Shown one piece after another: positions 1 through 8,952 of a stretch of 64,000 nucleotides of DNA. Position numbers and translations under genes: made by a program. Below the pieces are notes generated by a model, which worked only from the letters and a program-made list of their open reading frames with translations, had not been told where the DNA came from and ran no database searches. This DNA is from Perca fluviatilis (Eukaryota > Chordata > Actinopteri > Perciformes > Percidae): NCBI RefSeq assembly GCF_010015445.1, contig NC_053114.1:26803579-26867578 (forward strand). Direction: 5' to 3'. Position 1 is the first letter of the stretch. The number at the start of each line of letters is the position of its first letter.

Positions 1-384
1 TCCTAGAACCAGACATCAGCGGCAAATAACTGCATCAACCCATCCTGCCCCTACTGCTTCGGAGAGCTGCACTTAAGACTACGAAGAGTACAATACTGAG
101 TTTACTGCATAGAAAATGCCAGGACTACATGAAAGATTTTCAGTTATTATGTATATTGCTTACAGCGTGAAAAAGACTCAATGTGGTGAGCTTCTGATGG
201 TAAGAAGTATTCTCCTCTGAAACCCCGATTGCAAAGCATTTTAAAAGGACAGGTTCACATTTTTTCAAGTATCTTAATACAATACCAATTCCGTATGTAC
301 ACTGAAAACGTTAAACTCCGCCAAGGAGGTAATGTTCCTCCTAATGTTTGTCAGCAGAATTGCAAAAACAAAAACAAAAAAAAC

Positions 385-510
385 TACTGGCCTGATTTTC
401 ATGAAACTTGGTGGAAGGGTGTAGCATGGGCCGAGGAAGGACACATTACATTTTGGAGCGGATCAGAATCAAGAATTATTTCTTTTAACTTTCATTAACA
501 TTGTAAGATA
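385..510 (+). repeat. Fragment of an interspersed fish repeat (copy 1 of 2)
   Basis: The core TGGAAGGGTGTAGCATGGG and the following segment, with gagga.g.accattac.tttggag.ggatc, recur at 41600-41765 with scattered differences. The family is unnamed here; no TIRs or coding potential were seen. Confidence 0.6.
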
Positions 511-1900
511 GGGCAGTCCTTCTGTCCATACTGGCCGTTAAGAGATCACTTTTTAATGTGATTACAGTTAAGTGACGGGATGGGGAACAAAATGTTTGAC
601 ACTGGAATAGCATCAGGAGGGAATCTTTATACAACCAGGATGGACAAGAGGAATGATTACAGCAATAACCGTTTATGGGCATGTGAGAATTGTTTTAAGA
701 CAGACTTGAAAAACAAAATGTTAAACCATCCTTTAAAGCTGCTCATAGTGACAGTACCAGAGGATGAGAGTCTAATAGGCCCAGTTCAGGTGACTCGGTG
801 ACAGAGGGTCAGGCTGTAGACTCCGTGAACTAGACAAGTTAAGAGAGTTGAAAAGGACAGATAGACACACAAGTGTCTGGGGCTGAGGGACAGCACCAGC
901 ACATTAGTCAGACACTACAATTGAAAAACTGACCATCCTGTCTGAGCGTATCCAATGAAAGAAAATATAACAGGTAATGCATGAAATATTCAAAAGCGAT
1001 CAAATGTTTTGTCCAAAGATCTTTTTTTTTTTTCTTTTTTTTTTACTGGTGCTGTATGATTTACACGTTTCAATGGGAATGTCTGCTTAAGGAATGTTGT
1101 CTGATTAGAAACCTCTGAATGATTTTATGTGTGGTCTAATTGCACTTATTTTCAATTTCACCCTTTCGATTTTTTATTTTGAGTAACCAGGATGAAAATC
1201 TGAAACTGCAGCATTCATCTTGGCTAATTTGTAAACAGAGTTAAAAATGCAAGTCAGATTTTTTTTTTCTTTCTCATCACAAAACAACAACACTTCAAAC
1301 ATATTCCCTTCATATAAAAGAAAACAACATCTACTGTACTGTGATTCAGTCAGTGTGAAATCAATGACATTTTCTATGTGCAAGACAATTAAAAGATCCA
1401 CTGGATAAAGTATATCCTAGTACAAAAGCGAAGGACCGTACACGGTAAAACAAAAGAAAGAACAGAAGATGACTTGATAACGTAATTAGAGTCAAGCCTT
1501 TCTTGGAGATGCACTTGAGTAAAAGATGAAATATTGTCAGTGAAATGGAGAATCAAAGAGACGCGGTTACATCTACAATGATTTCTTGAGAAATTTATCA
1601 TGCGTCGCTTGTGTAGAAATACTGAAGAATCAATGAAATAAACACCCAAATAGTGCATCACCTTTAAAGGTCAGGGTCAAAAGAGGGTCAGATCTCACAC
1701 CTCGGAGATATAAAACAGCCGACGACGGGAGACTGGGGAGAGCAGTACAGCCGCATGCTGTGAAAAGAACTATTGCTTTAATTTGGTAACTGAGCAGAAA
1801 GTAACAAGGACAAAGAGAACACCTGGTCACTGACTCGCTCACACGCAGGGTTTCTCTCTACAAGGCCAACAACAAGGCCATTCCACTCCTCTGGGGTTTT

Positions 1901-2530
1901 AAGGCTCTGACACACTAACCCGATTATCGGCCGTCGGACAGTCTGGCGAGGTCGGTGACTCGAGTCTGTTCGGTGTGTTGCGTGCCATCGGCAGTCGGAG
2001 GAGCCGCCGGCATCCATTTTGGCTGATTTGACTTGCTGAATCGGCCAGTGGGCAGTCGGACTCAATGACCAATCCGATTGGTGGAGTGCTAGCCCTTAGA
2101 CTAGCGAATCAGTGCTTCTTCCACAAGAAGAAGCCCGAGAGCTGACAACGCCAGTATCTTCTTATTACTAGCCATCGTATTTTCTTCCGTTCAGCGAGTA
2201 ATGACAACAACGATCCTTCTTATCGTTGTTGTCCTACTAGCAACACGATGATGAAAACAATGACTGACGACAGCGTGCTCCATTTTTACTAGGTCTAGCG
2301 AGATGTTCCGTCATTTCTGGTTTAAATTTTTTGGGGCGACAATACAGATTAGCGCCGCCTGCTATTGTGGAGACGTATTACGTCTCGCGCACGCGCAGAA
2401 CATACGCTCAAGTCGGCGTCGCTTCGGAGTGTTCCGAGGCACTTTTGAGAGACGGGAGCAGACTGATCAGTCCGACTGCCTTTTCTGCCGACAGTCAGCC
2501 GTCGGGTTGGTGTGTCAGAGACTTTAGGCT
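1901..2530. mobile_element. Non-autonomous DNA transposon with terminal inverted repeats (about 0.62 kb)
   Basis: The left end (from 1905) reads CTCTGACACACTAACCCGA and the right end (to 2520), reverse-complemented, reads CTCTGACACACCAACCCGA. The flanks, ttttaagg on the left and actttagg on the right, may be a degraded 8-bp duplication. The subterminal regions repeat the motif (A)GTCGG many times in both orientations, as in elements whose transposase binds subterminal repeats. There is no transposase frame. The superfamily is uncertain; hAT is possible given the 8-bp flanks. Confidence 0.7.
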
Positions 2531-3719
2531 AAATTGGCCTGCATCCGCTGATGTGAGAGGGTAATGTCTCATTCCCACAGGTAGCTTTGATGATGACCAG
2601 CCAGTGCGTCCTCCGTTAATTAAATCGTTTAAAATTGCATTAAAAGTCGCCAGTCTGGTCAGGAAAACTCTGAGGTATAGTGAGGAGGAGGGAGGGTGTC
2701 GCTCAGGATGAAGTGATTCTCTAAAGGAGAAAAAAATTCAACAAAAAGCGATGGATATTCCCACTGATGATACTAGAATGCAAGATATCTCTAGTTATAG
2801 AGAACAAAGCATTATTTCAATCATGTATGCAAACACACTCACACACGTTAGGGCCCTCAGCCTAAACCAAAGGGCATGAGCAGATTTTCTTTTTTTTTTT
2901 TTGTGGAAACTGATTGCTGAACAGACACATTGATTGATTTATCACTATTTTGATTGTTGAAGACAAGTGGGACGTGCCACACCTGGCCTGAGAGAGGATC
3001 CTATTCTTTGCAGACCGGCCTCCTGAAAAGGAAGGAGGGGAGAGAGTATCCCTGCTGACAGCAGAAGACTCCTGCCAGAGAAGCATAATGTAACATACAC
3101 CGACAGTTAGCGCCAAAAGTGCCAACATCACCACAGGAGCCGCTGATGTCAGCAACTTCACTCTTTTTTGGGCAAATGCTTTTGAAGGAAACAGGATCTT
3201 AGGAATGGAGGCTATAAAAGACCACTGGCTGGGATCTTTTAAATACATCAGAACCTGCAGAGGGGGTAGCTTCACTGTGCTACAAACACATTCTTCTTCA
3301 GTCCTTGGTCTTTCAAGGAGATGGTTTGGTCAAAAAGGAAGCAAGAGTGTTCTGAATGTGATGGTAACCTCCAAGCAAAGGTATGAGGAAGTGGCGACAA
3401 AGGAGGGAGGGAGGAAGAGAAATGCAGTGTGCAAGGACTATAGTAGGCATTTCATCCGCTACATACTTTCTACTCAGCTGTCCCTGTCAGACCTCAGCTG
3501 GCTGTGAATCCACAGGCTTGTATTCTTTGGCTGAGTGACAACCAAGCCAAACCTTCTCACCAGATAGACAAAGATCTTGTATTTTTGTATATTTTAGGTG
3601 TGCAAAATCTCATACATTCTGAGGCTACATTCGCACTCTTTTTTTTCTCCTCTTTCTCTCCTTGTCAGACTCATTCTTACTCGTGGCAGTCTATTCTATA
3701 GTTGCTACCAAATGTGATG

Positions 3720-5174
3720 CTACTTCCCTGCATTAGAGCGCCCCTCAATGGACAGTTTGACCTCCTGGGGGATGAAAGAGGGCCTTGTGTGGCCAGAGGT
3801 GCTTAATTGAGGGCGTGGCCCTTCGTCTCCCTTCATACTGTATCTTTGGAGGCCAGGTGAGGACCAGCGCCTCTGAGAAGCACTTAGTGCAGCCTGCATT
3901 GCTCCCGTCCCTGCCCCTGCAAAAGCAGAGCCCTCTGTGTGCAAGTGGTAACTGCTCTGGCTCCTTGGATGCTCTGCTGAGGTCCTACTTGGTCTGATGG
4001 GCATCTCAGGGTGCCCAACAACCCCAAAATGTGTGGCTTCCTCCTTATCGACTGCATCTTTTTCCCCATCCCTCTGTCTCTCTCTGTGGATGCGGTCTAG
4101 CCTGAAATGAGACGGAGGCCGTGACTGCTGAGGGGCAGGGGGCCCCATGAGCTGGTGACCAGGTCCTGGTGTAGCGTTGGTTTTGCTCAAAGTCCTGGAC
4201 AGGTTCTGCTGCTGCTGTTGTTGTTGTTGTTGCTGCTGTGAATGATGGTGCTGTGGTTGTTTCTGCTGCTGTGGCTGAAGCTGCTGCTGCTGCTGCTGCA
4301 GGGTGATGGACACACACACGTCTCCTACTTGCAGATGATGGCAGGCCAAGCCGTAGAGCTGGGCTGTGCGCTCAGGGCTGCAGGACGACCAGCCCTGCCC
4401 GAACACAAAAAAGGGGTGCTCCGGGGGCACATCGATGGTCACTTTGCTCTGCTGCTCCCCCACAGTGAAGTGAAGCGACACAAGGCCTGGTCTTTGCTGG
4501 CTGGCACGGATGTCCACCACCATGCTGGAGTCAATCTTAAGCCCCCCACTCACCTCAGCGCTCCGCACAAAGTCCTGAGTCTGCAGATCCTCCACACGCT
4601 TCAGTTCCCCAGTGGCCAGCTGGATAATGGCTCCCTTCATGAAGTGTGACGGGTTGGAGGGAGTCGAGGCAGGAGCGAGGCTTGAAGCTAAGGCCTGAGT
4701 CACATCTGCTGTAGGCTGGTGAGGAGGCTGCTGGGGGATCTGCTGCTGAGCTGTGGTCAACTCCGCCCTTTCAAGGAGGCACACTCTGGCTGAAGAGTCA
4801 GAGGCTTTAAAGCTTGGGTTAGGGGAGGCCATGGTGGTAGAGGCATGGCTGGCTGAGGCATCATTAGCCTGTCCTGGGTAGTGTTGCTGTGGCGGTTGGG
4901 GCTGATGCTGCAGGTGATACTCCAAGGGAATAAGAACTGGTTGTCCGTTGGCAAGCATGACAGCATGGCCTGGTTGTCCCGTCTGCTGCTGGAGACTGGA
5001 CACTCTGGGATCATTGTAACTCACGGTCTGGGCCGTGTACGCAGTCCGGTCGGACTCTCCATGGACATCTCTGGTTCTCTGGGCCCCCTGAGAGAGGTTC
5101 AAGGGAGCAAAGGACACCTCTTTCCGCACTCCACCTTGGCTAGAGGAAGCAATACGACCAACCACATGCTGCAC
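3720..5174 (-). CDS. atxn1l: atxn1l coding exon 2 (AXH domain, Q/H tract, C-terminus)
   Basis: The exon starts directly after the acceptor at 5175-5176 with GTG CAG CAT (Val-Gln-His), joins coding exon 1 in phase 0 and runs to a stop at 3720-3722. It carries PLNLS, the AXH domain (about 4640 down to 4300), the glutamine-rich tract at about 4204-4300 and the terminal EVKLSIEGRSNAGK. The GTG is an internal valine and not an initiation codon. Confidence 0.94.
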   Translation of the reverse strand: MQHVVGRIASSSQGGVRKEVSFAPLNLSQGAQRTRDVHGESDRTAYTAQTVSYNDPRVSSLQQQTGQPGHAVMLANGQPVLIPLEYHLQHQPQPPQQHYPGQANDASASHASTTMASPNPSFKASDSSARVCLLERAELTTAQQQIPQQPPHQPTADVTQALASSLAPASTPSNPSHFMKGAIIQLATGELKRVEDLQTQDFVRSAEVSGGLKIDSSMVVDIRASQQRPGLVSLHFTVGEQQSKVTIDVPPEHPFFVFGQGWSSCSPERTAQLYGLACHHLQVGDVCVSITLQQQQQQLQPQQQKQPQHHHSQQQQQQQQQQQNLSRTLSKTNATPGPGHQLMGPPAPQQSRPPSHFRLDRIHRERQRDGEKDAVDKEEATHFGVVGHPEMPIRPSRTSAEHPRSQSSYHLHTEGSAFAGAGTGAMQAALSASQRRWSSPGLQRYSMKGDEGPRPQLSTSGHTRPSFIPQEVKLSIEGRSNAGK

Positions 5175-7969
5175 CTGGAAGTTGATTAAAGGAATTAAGT
5201 GTTGATCAGAAAACTTTTAATTTTGCTGAAACACACAAAATGTATAAATGGCGTGTGACACGTTCCAACCAGACATCCAAATGTTTTCCCACAGCAGCAG
5301 CCTGAATTACAGCACGCAAGTATGAAATATCTGTGTAGCTCAGTAAATAAATACATTTGAACCATCTCATCCTTCGAGCCTCCAACGCACAATTTCTAAT
5401 GATGGGTGATATGCCTTAACATCACTCTTCTCATCAGCTTTGGTATTGTTAGCATTTCTCCCTATTTGGTTGATTGAAATAAGTACTTTGACGTTAATCA
5501 TGCCAGCCAGCACAAAACAATTTGACTTATTTCGGAATCAAGATTCTTCATTTCCCTTCACACACCATCACAAAAGAAGTACTGATGGCTTCAATGAGTT
5601 TCTCCATGCAACCATAGATAATAGCTTTGGCACAAAGTGGCAATTGTGGCTGTGATTGTGGCTATGAGTGATGCCCAATTACCTACAGACCCACAGCACA
5701 CAAAGGAAGGAAGCTAAATCTAAAATTAACAAGTAAAATGTAGTCTTACAAATACTGCCACAGCCAGTGAAATTTCTAAAAACAAACTCAGATTATTATA
5801 ACACTAATAAAATGCATTTGATAATAGTTACTTGTTTATTTTTCATTGTGTTGAAGCATTTCTGTCTCTATAAATGCTATAAAGATATTTTATTCCATAA
5901 TCAACATGAGGATTGTAAAAATTGCCCTTTAGTCATGCTGCTGCTTGCATTGTTGAATAATGATGATTTTCTTTGTATCTATTGATACTTCTTGCCTTAT
6001 CCGGGGTATTTTCATTAACATGTGCACACTGGAAAAATGTTTAAGAAAGTAAACTAACTCCAGATTTCCACTAGATGCGTAACGGTTGCGGACCGGCTCC
6101 GCTGCGCGTCTGCTGCGTGCTCTGCCGTCCGTCAATACCCACTAGGTCCGGACTGACAGCTGTAGTCACGAGGTAGAATACAACCACAAAACCAACAACA
6201 GTTTGTTTCCATCCAGAGGAGTAGAGGGGAAACGACTGTGCTGTGTTTTCAAGGTGTAGTGCAGGGAAATATGATCCGCCGTGAGCACGGTGTATTTTAT
6301 TTTGAAAATTAACCGGATGTTTATTTTGTTTCTGTGCTCGATTTCCTGTCCCGCATCTGCCGTGTGCTGAATTGCTGCGGAGCTCTCCGGCGTCCGGCAA
6401 AAATAGAAGCTCTCCGTATCTGCTCCAGAGGGCTGCGGACCGCCGGAGCTGTGCCGGAGTCGGAACGCAGCCGTTATGCAGCCGTTATGCAGCCAGTGGA
6501 AATACACACACTGACTTTAATGGAAACCGAATGACTCCGCCGCCGTTCCGGAGCCGTTACATATCTAGTGGAAATCCGGGGTTAGGGTATAAATGAACAA
6601 GTAATCTGGTTTCTCCATCTCAAATTTCAACATTGTTCACAAAACATGAGCTGCAATATGTAACAATATTATAAACATTCCATGATTGAAAAGGAGCAGA
6701 GTGAAGGCCAATCATATATATTACCTGCACCCTGTGTATTTAGAAGTGTTAATTTTTTTTTTTTAATCCCTTATCAAGAAAAAGGGTTTTGCATTTATAT
6801 GTTACTATCACCCATTTACGGCTAAAAATGAAAATTTGGGAATAGAGATTACCAGGAGTCAAAAGTCAAATTAGGAGGCCATCAGTGTGTCTTACCTCCA
6901 GGTCGCTGTCTGGAGTGCTGCGCTGGCCAGGTGAGCTCCTCTCTTCCAGCCTTCGGTTCAGCAGGCCTCTGTCTTGGCTATATTCCTGGGCTGCACAGTT
7001 GGATGCTACCTGCAGCAGTCGTGTATTTCTGGCAGTGTAGGCTGAATCAAGTACAACCTCCCTAGCTCCCTGCTCTTTATCGCCTCCATTCATCTCTGGT
7101 TCATTCTCCTGCTGGGCACTGTGTGGGTCTCTGGAGGCAGCCCTGGCACCCTGAGGGTGATAGAAGACAGACAACCCCCGAGAGCTGAGCTCTGCTGTGG
7201 ACATGACTCCTAGTGTACCAAGGTGCTGCTGGGCAGCTTGCTCTGAAGGCAGCATCAGCGGGACACCGCTGGATACTGCAACTTTGGCAAAGGTATGAGC
7301 AGCTACCTGGGCCTGGGGAGGTGGGGAAACAACACCTTCCTGTATGACCGATGGATAGGGAACAAGGTGGGACACAGCATGGGGCTGAGGAATGGTGCCT
7401 GAGGGAGAGATTAATGATCCCGGGACAAAGCCAGGGGTTAGAGCGTAAGGTACCGCTGCATAAGGGGAACTAACAAACTGGAGAGAGGAATGAGGGATCT
7501 GGGCATACCCAAGAGGAGGATAGGGAAGGCCTGGATGCTGCAGGAGAGGAGAGTGTACAGTGTAGGCTGGAGAGATGTGGCTTAACACTGGGTGAAGACT
7601 AGTAGGCGAGTAGGTAACAGATGGAAGAGCCACTTTGTAGAGCATACCATACTGGTCAACTGGCACTGCTGGTATGCCATCAGAATTATCCACTCCATAA
7701 TGAAGCCCTGGCTGAGCGCGCAGCCACTCTCCAGATGGGGTCCCTCCCTGAGTGTCACTGTTGGCCGCAGAGTTCTGGATGGACACCACTTCATCTTCTC
7801 CAATAACACCACCAGCATTAGTGCCACCAGCATTACTGCCACCACCACTACTACTACCACCACCACCTCCAACTCCTACCGTCCCTCCAGCTCCACTGCT
7901 GTTACTAACTAGGAGGTCCCTCTTCTTAGGAGGCAGGCACTCCTGGTTCCGCTCCTGAGCTTGTTTCAT
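3720..7969 (-). CDS. atxn1l: Ataxin-1-like protein (ATXN1L/BOAT1), complete CDS in two exons
   Basis: The coding sequence is complement(3720..5174, 6896..7969), 842 codons plus stop. The ATG at 7967-7969 opens MKQAQERNQECLPPKKRD, which matches the ATXN1L N-terminus including the basic PPKKR. Then come a Gly/Ser-rich stretch (about residues 26-55), a long Pro/Ser/Tyr-rich region, PLNLS (382-386, a CtBP-type motif by form), the AXH domain (about 535-650), a Gln/His-rich tract (651-681), RRWSSP (793-798) and the conserved C-terminus ending EVKLSIEGRSNAGK. The AXH sequence (KGAIIQLATGELKRVEDLQT) and C-terminus fit ATXN1L better than ATXN1. In mammals ATXN1L and ATXN1 bind Capicua through AXH and act as nuclear transcriptional co-repressors; that role is inferred here. 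The exon junction falls after DLE, donor gtaag and acceptor ttccag, phase 0. Paralogue number and function were not tested. Confidence 0.95.
5175..6895 (-). other. atxn1l intron between coding exons
   Basis: This 1721-bp GT-AG intron has donor gtaagac and acceptor ttccag. Apart from the TIR element at 6052-6587 and a short T run at 6754, nothing recognisable was seen. Confidence 0.85.
6052..6587. mobile_element. Non-autonomous DNA transposon with terminal inverted repeats (about 0.54 kb)
   Basis: The left end contains GATTTCCACTAGATGCGTAA. The right end, reverse-complemented, contains GATTTCCACTAGATATGTAA, and homology extends outward as CTAAC(T/C)CC. CCACT/AGTGG-type and GTAACGG motifs recur inside, for example twice near 6472-6488. 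GC-rich ends enclose an AT-richer middle. There is no transposase frame; target-site duplication and superfamily are unresolved. Confidence 0.7.
6896..7969 (-). CDS. atxn1l: atxn1l coding exon 1 (residues 1-358)
   Basis: The exon opens with ATG at 7967-7969 (context GCAATGA) and ends at GAG followed by gtaagac. Its 5' UTR part (7970-8091) begins after a pyrimidine-rich acceptor ttgttccag and contains no upstream ATG. The Gly/Ser stretch comes from imperfect ACC/ACT-type trinucleotide runs around 7808-7875. The open frame continues a few codons past the donor to a stop near 6866, but the conserved TPDSDLEV|QHVVG join supports splicing at 6895/6896. Confidence 0.93.
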
Positions 7970-8091
7970 TGCAATCCTCTGACCAAGCGAGTGGCTTTAC
8001 TGTACTGCACAGGAACTGAAACTTGCGAGCCAGTCGGCCCGCACAGGAACCAGTTGTGAAATCACCTGGCTGACCTTGTCTGCCAATTCTC
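7970..8091 (-). other. atxn1l: atxn1l 5' UTR part of coding exon 1
   Basis: An acceptor (ttgttccag) ends at 8092, so the exon begins at 8091 and runs 122 bases to the start codon without an upstream ATG. At least one further 5' non-coding exon must therefore exist upstream. Confidence 0.6.
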
Positions 8092-8254
8092 CTGGAACAA
8101 AGAACAAAAAGCAAAGGATCATTAAGCACAATTCAATTTTGTATCCCTAGGTTGCATATTTTCCCATCACAATGGCGCTAAAATTATTAATACATATGTC
8201 CAGATGGATGAAAATGATAAAATTATACGATCAATAGTTTCAGGATGGAAAGCA

Positions 8255-8717
8255 TTAAAGCTATAGTGCATGACTATTTCATATTTATAAATGTCTGTTA
8301 CATTCAAGCCATTGCCAAATGAGTTGATAGAATAATACTACTACTATAATACTCTCTGTATTTCTCAGTATGGCTATGTTTAGAAAATGGTACAGTCCGG
8401 CGACATTCGCGCGCAGCAGCTTGAGTGATGCGTTTTAAGTCGCCGCTGAGAAAGGACAACAGCGTTCAGCTTTGGAGACGAAGAGGACATAAAAATTACA
8501 AGCTCATTACCTCTTCTGAAGAATCCATGTTTTGTTTTTTTATCCTCTGTGTCCTCCTTGATTTGACGAGATAAACGCAACTATCAACTGCCTGAGGGAG
8601 GGGTGGAGGTGGTCCACGATCACCGAAGGCTTGCATCATGTGGAAGCACCGACAGTGTTGTTGTCATTACTTAGAATTGTTCACGGGGGCGACAGAAACT
8701 ACGCACTATAGCTTTAA
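8255..8717 (+). mobile_element. MITE family A, copy 1 (intact)
   Basis: The ends are TTAAAGCTATAGTGC and its inverse GCACTATAGCTTTAA. Internal blocks such as TTACATTCAAGCCATT, CTGTATTTCTCAGTATG and ATTACCTCTTCTGAAGA are shared with copies at 18949-19939 and 30711-31075. This copy is longer than the third copy because its middle carries different sequence. It lies in the atxn1l 5' intron. Confidence 0.8.
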
Positions 8718-8825
8718 TGGTGCTGCTACACTCATCTGTCACTGTAAAGACAGAAATTTATGGAGAATGTTGTTATAGGTTTCTTTGAAAATAAACCATT
8801 AGACAGGCCCTAATACAAACCTCAC

Positions 8826-8952
8826 CTGCCCAAGATATAAGATACTTCGAACGATCCTCATTTTGTTGAGTTAGTCCGTGTACCTTTACAGAACATACTT
8901 GAACACTGAACTGTTCTGCTTTTTGGCCGTTTGACATTTGACTGATGGCTCC
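8826..8952 (-). other. Candidate non-coding 5' exon of atxn1l
   Basis: On the minus strand a pyrimidine-bearing acceptor (cctctctaag) at 8953 is followed by 127 bases ending CTTGGGCAG|gtgagg, a good donor. Spacing and orientation suit an alternative 5' UTR exon. There is no protein homology to support it, so it could be a chance pair of splice-like sites. Confidence 0.25.

Larger units (their letters stand above)
1..3719 (-). other. Probable atxn1l 3' UTR and downstream sequence, with inserted repeats
   Basis: No coding exon is visible here. The stretch lies directly downstream of the atxn1l stop, and mammalian ATXN1/ATXN1L messages have multi-kilobase 3' UTRs, so much of it is probably transcribed 3' UTR. 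A sense-strand AATAAA lies at 1173-1178 (read on minus), but the real cleavage site cannot be set. It contains a TIR element (1901-2530), a fish repeat fragment (385-510) and poly(T)/(A) runs near 1021, 1260 and 2889. A Pumilio-type element TGTACATA is at 294-301 on the minus strand. Confidence 0.5.

Noticed and set aside
1778..2065. Open frames ending IGLVCQSLK / VGLVCQRL on opposite strands
   Set aside because: The matching peptides come from the terminal inverted repeats of the 1901-2530 element, not from protein homology.
4242..4649. 135-codon open frame on the plus strand
   Set aside because: Antisense shadow of the AXH and Q-rich coding exon of atxn1l; no homology of its own.
3720..7969. 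Assignment as atxn1 instead of atxn1l
   Set aside because: N-terminus (QECLPPKKRD), AXH sequence and C-terminus (EVKLSIEGRSNAGK) fit ATXN1L better; the N-terminal polyQ of ATXN1 is missing.
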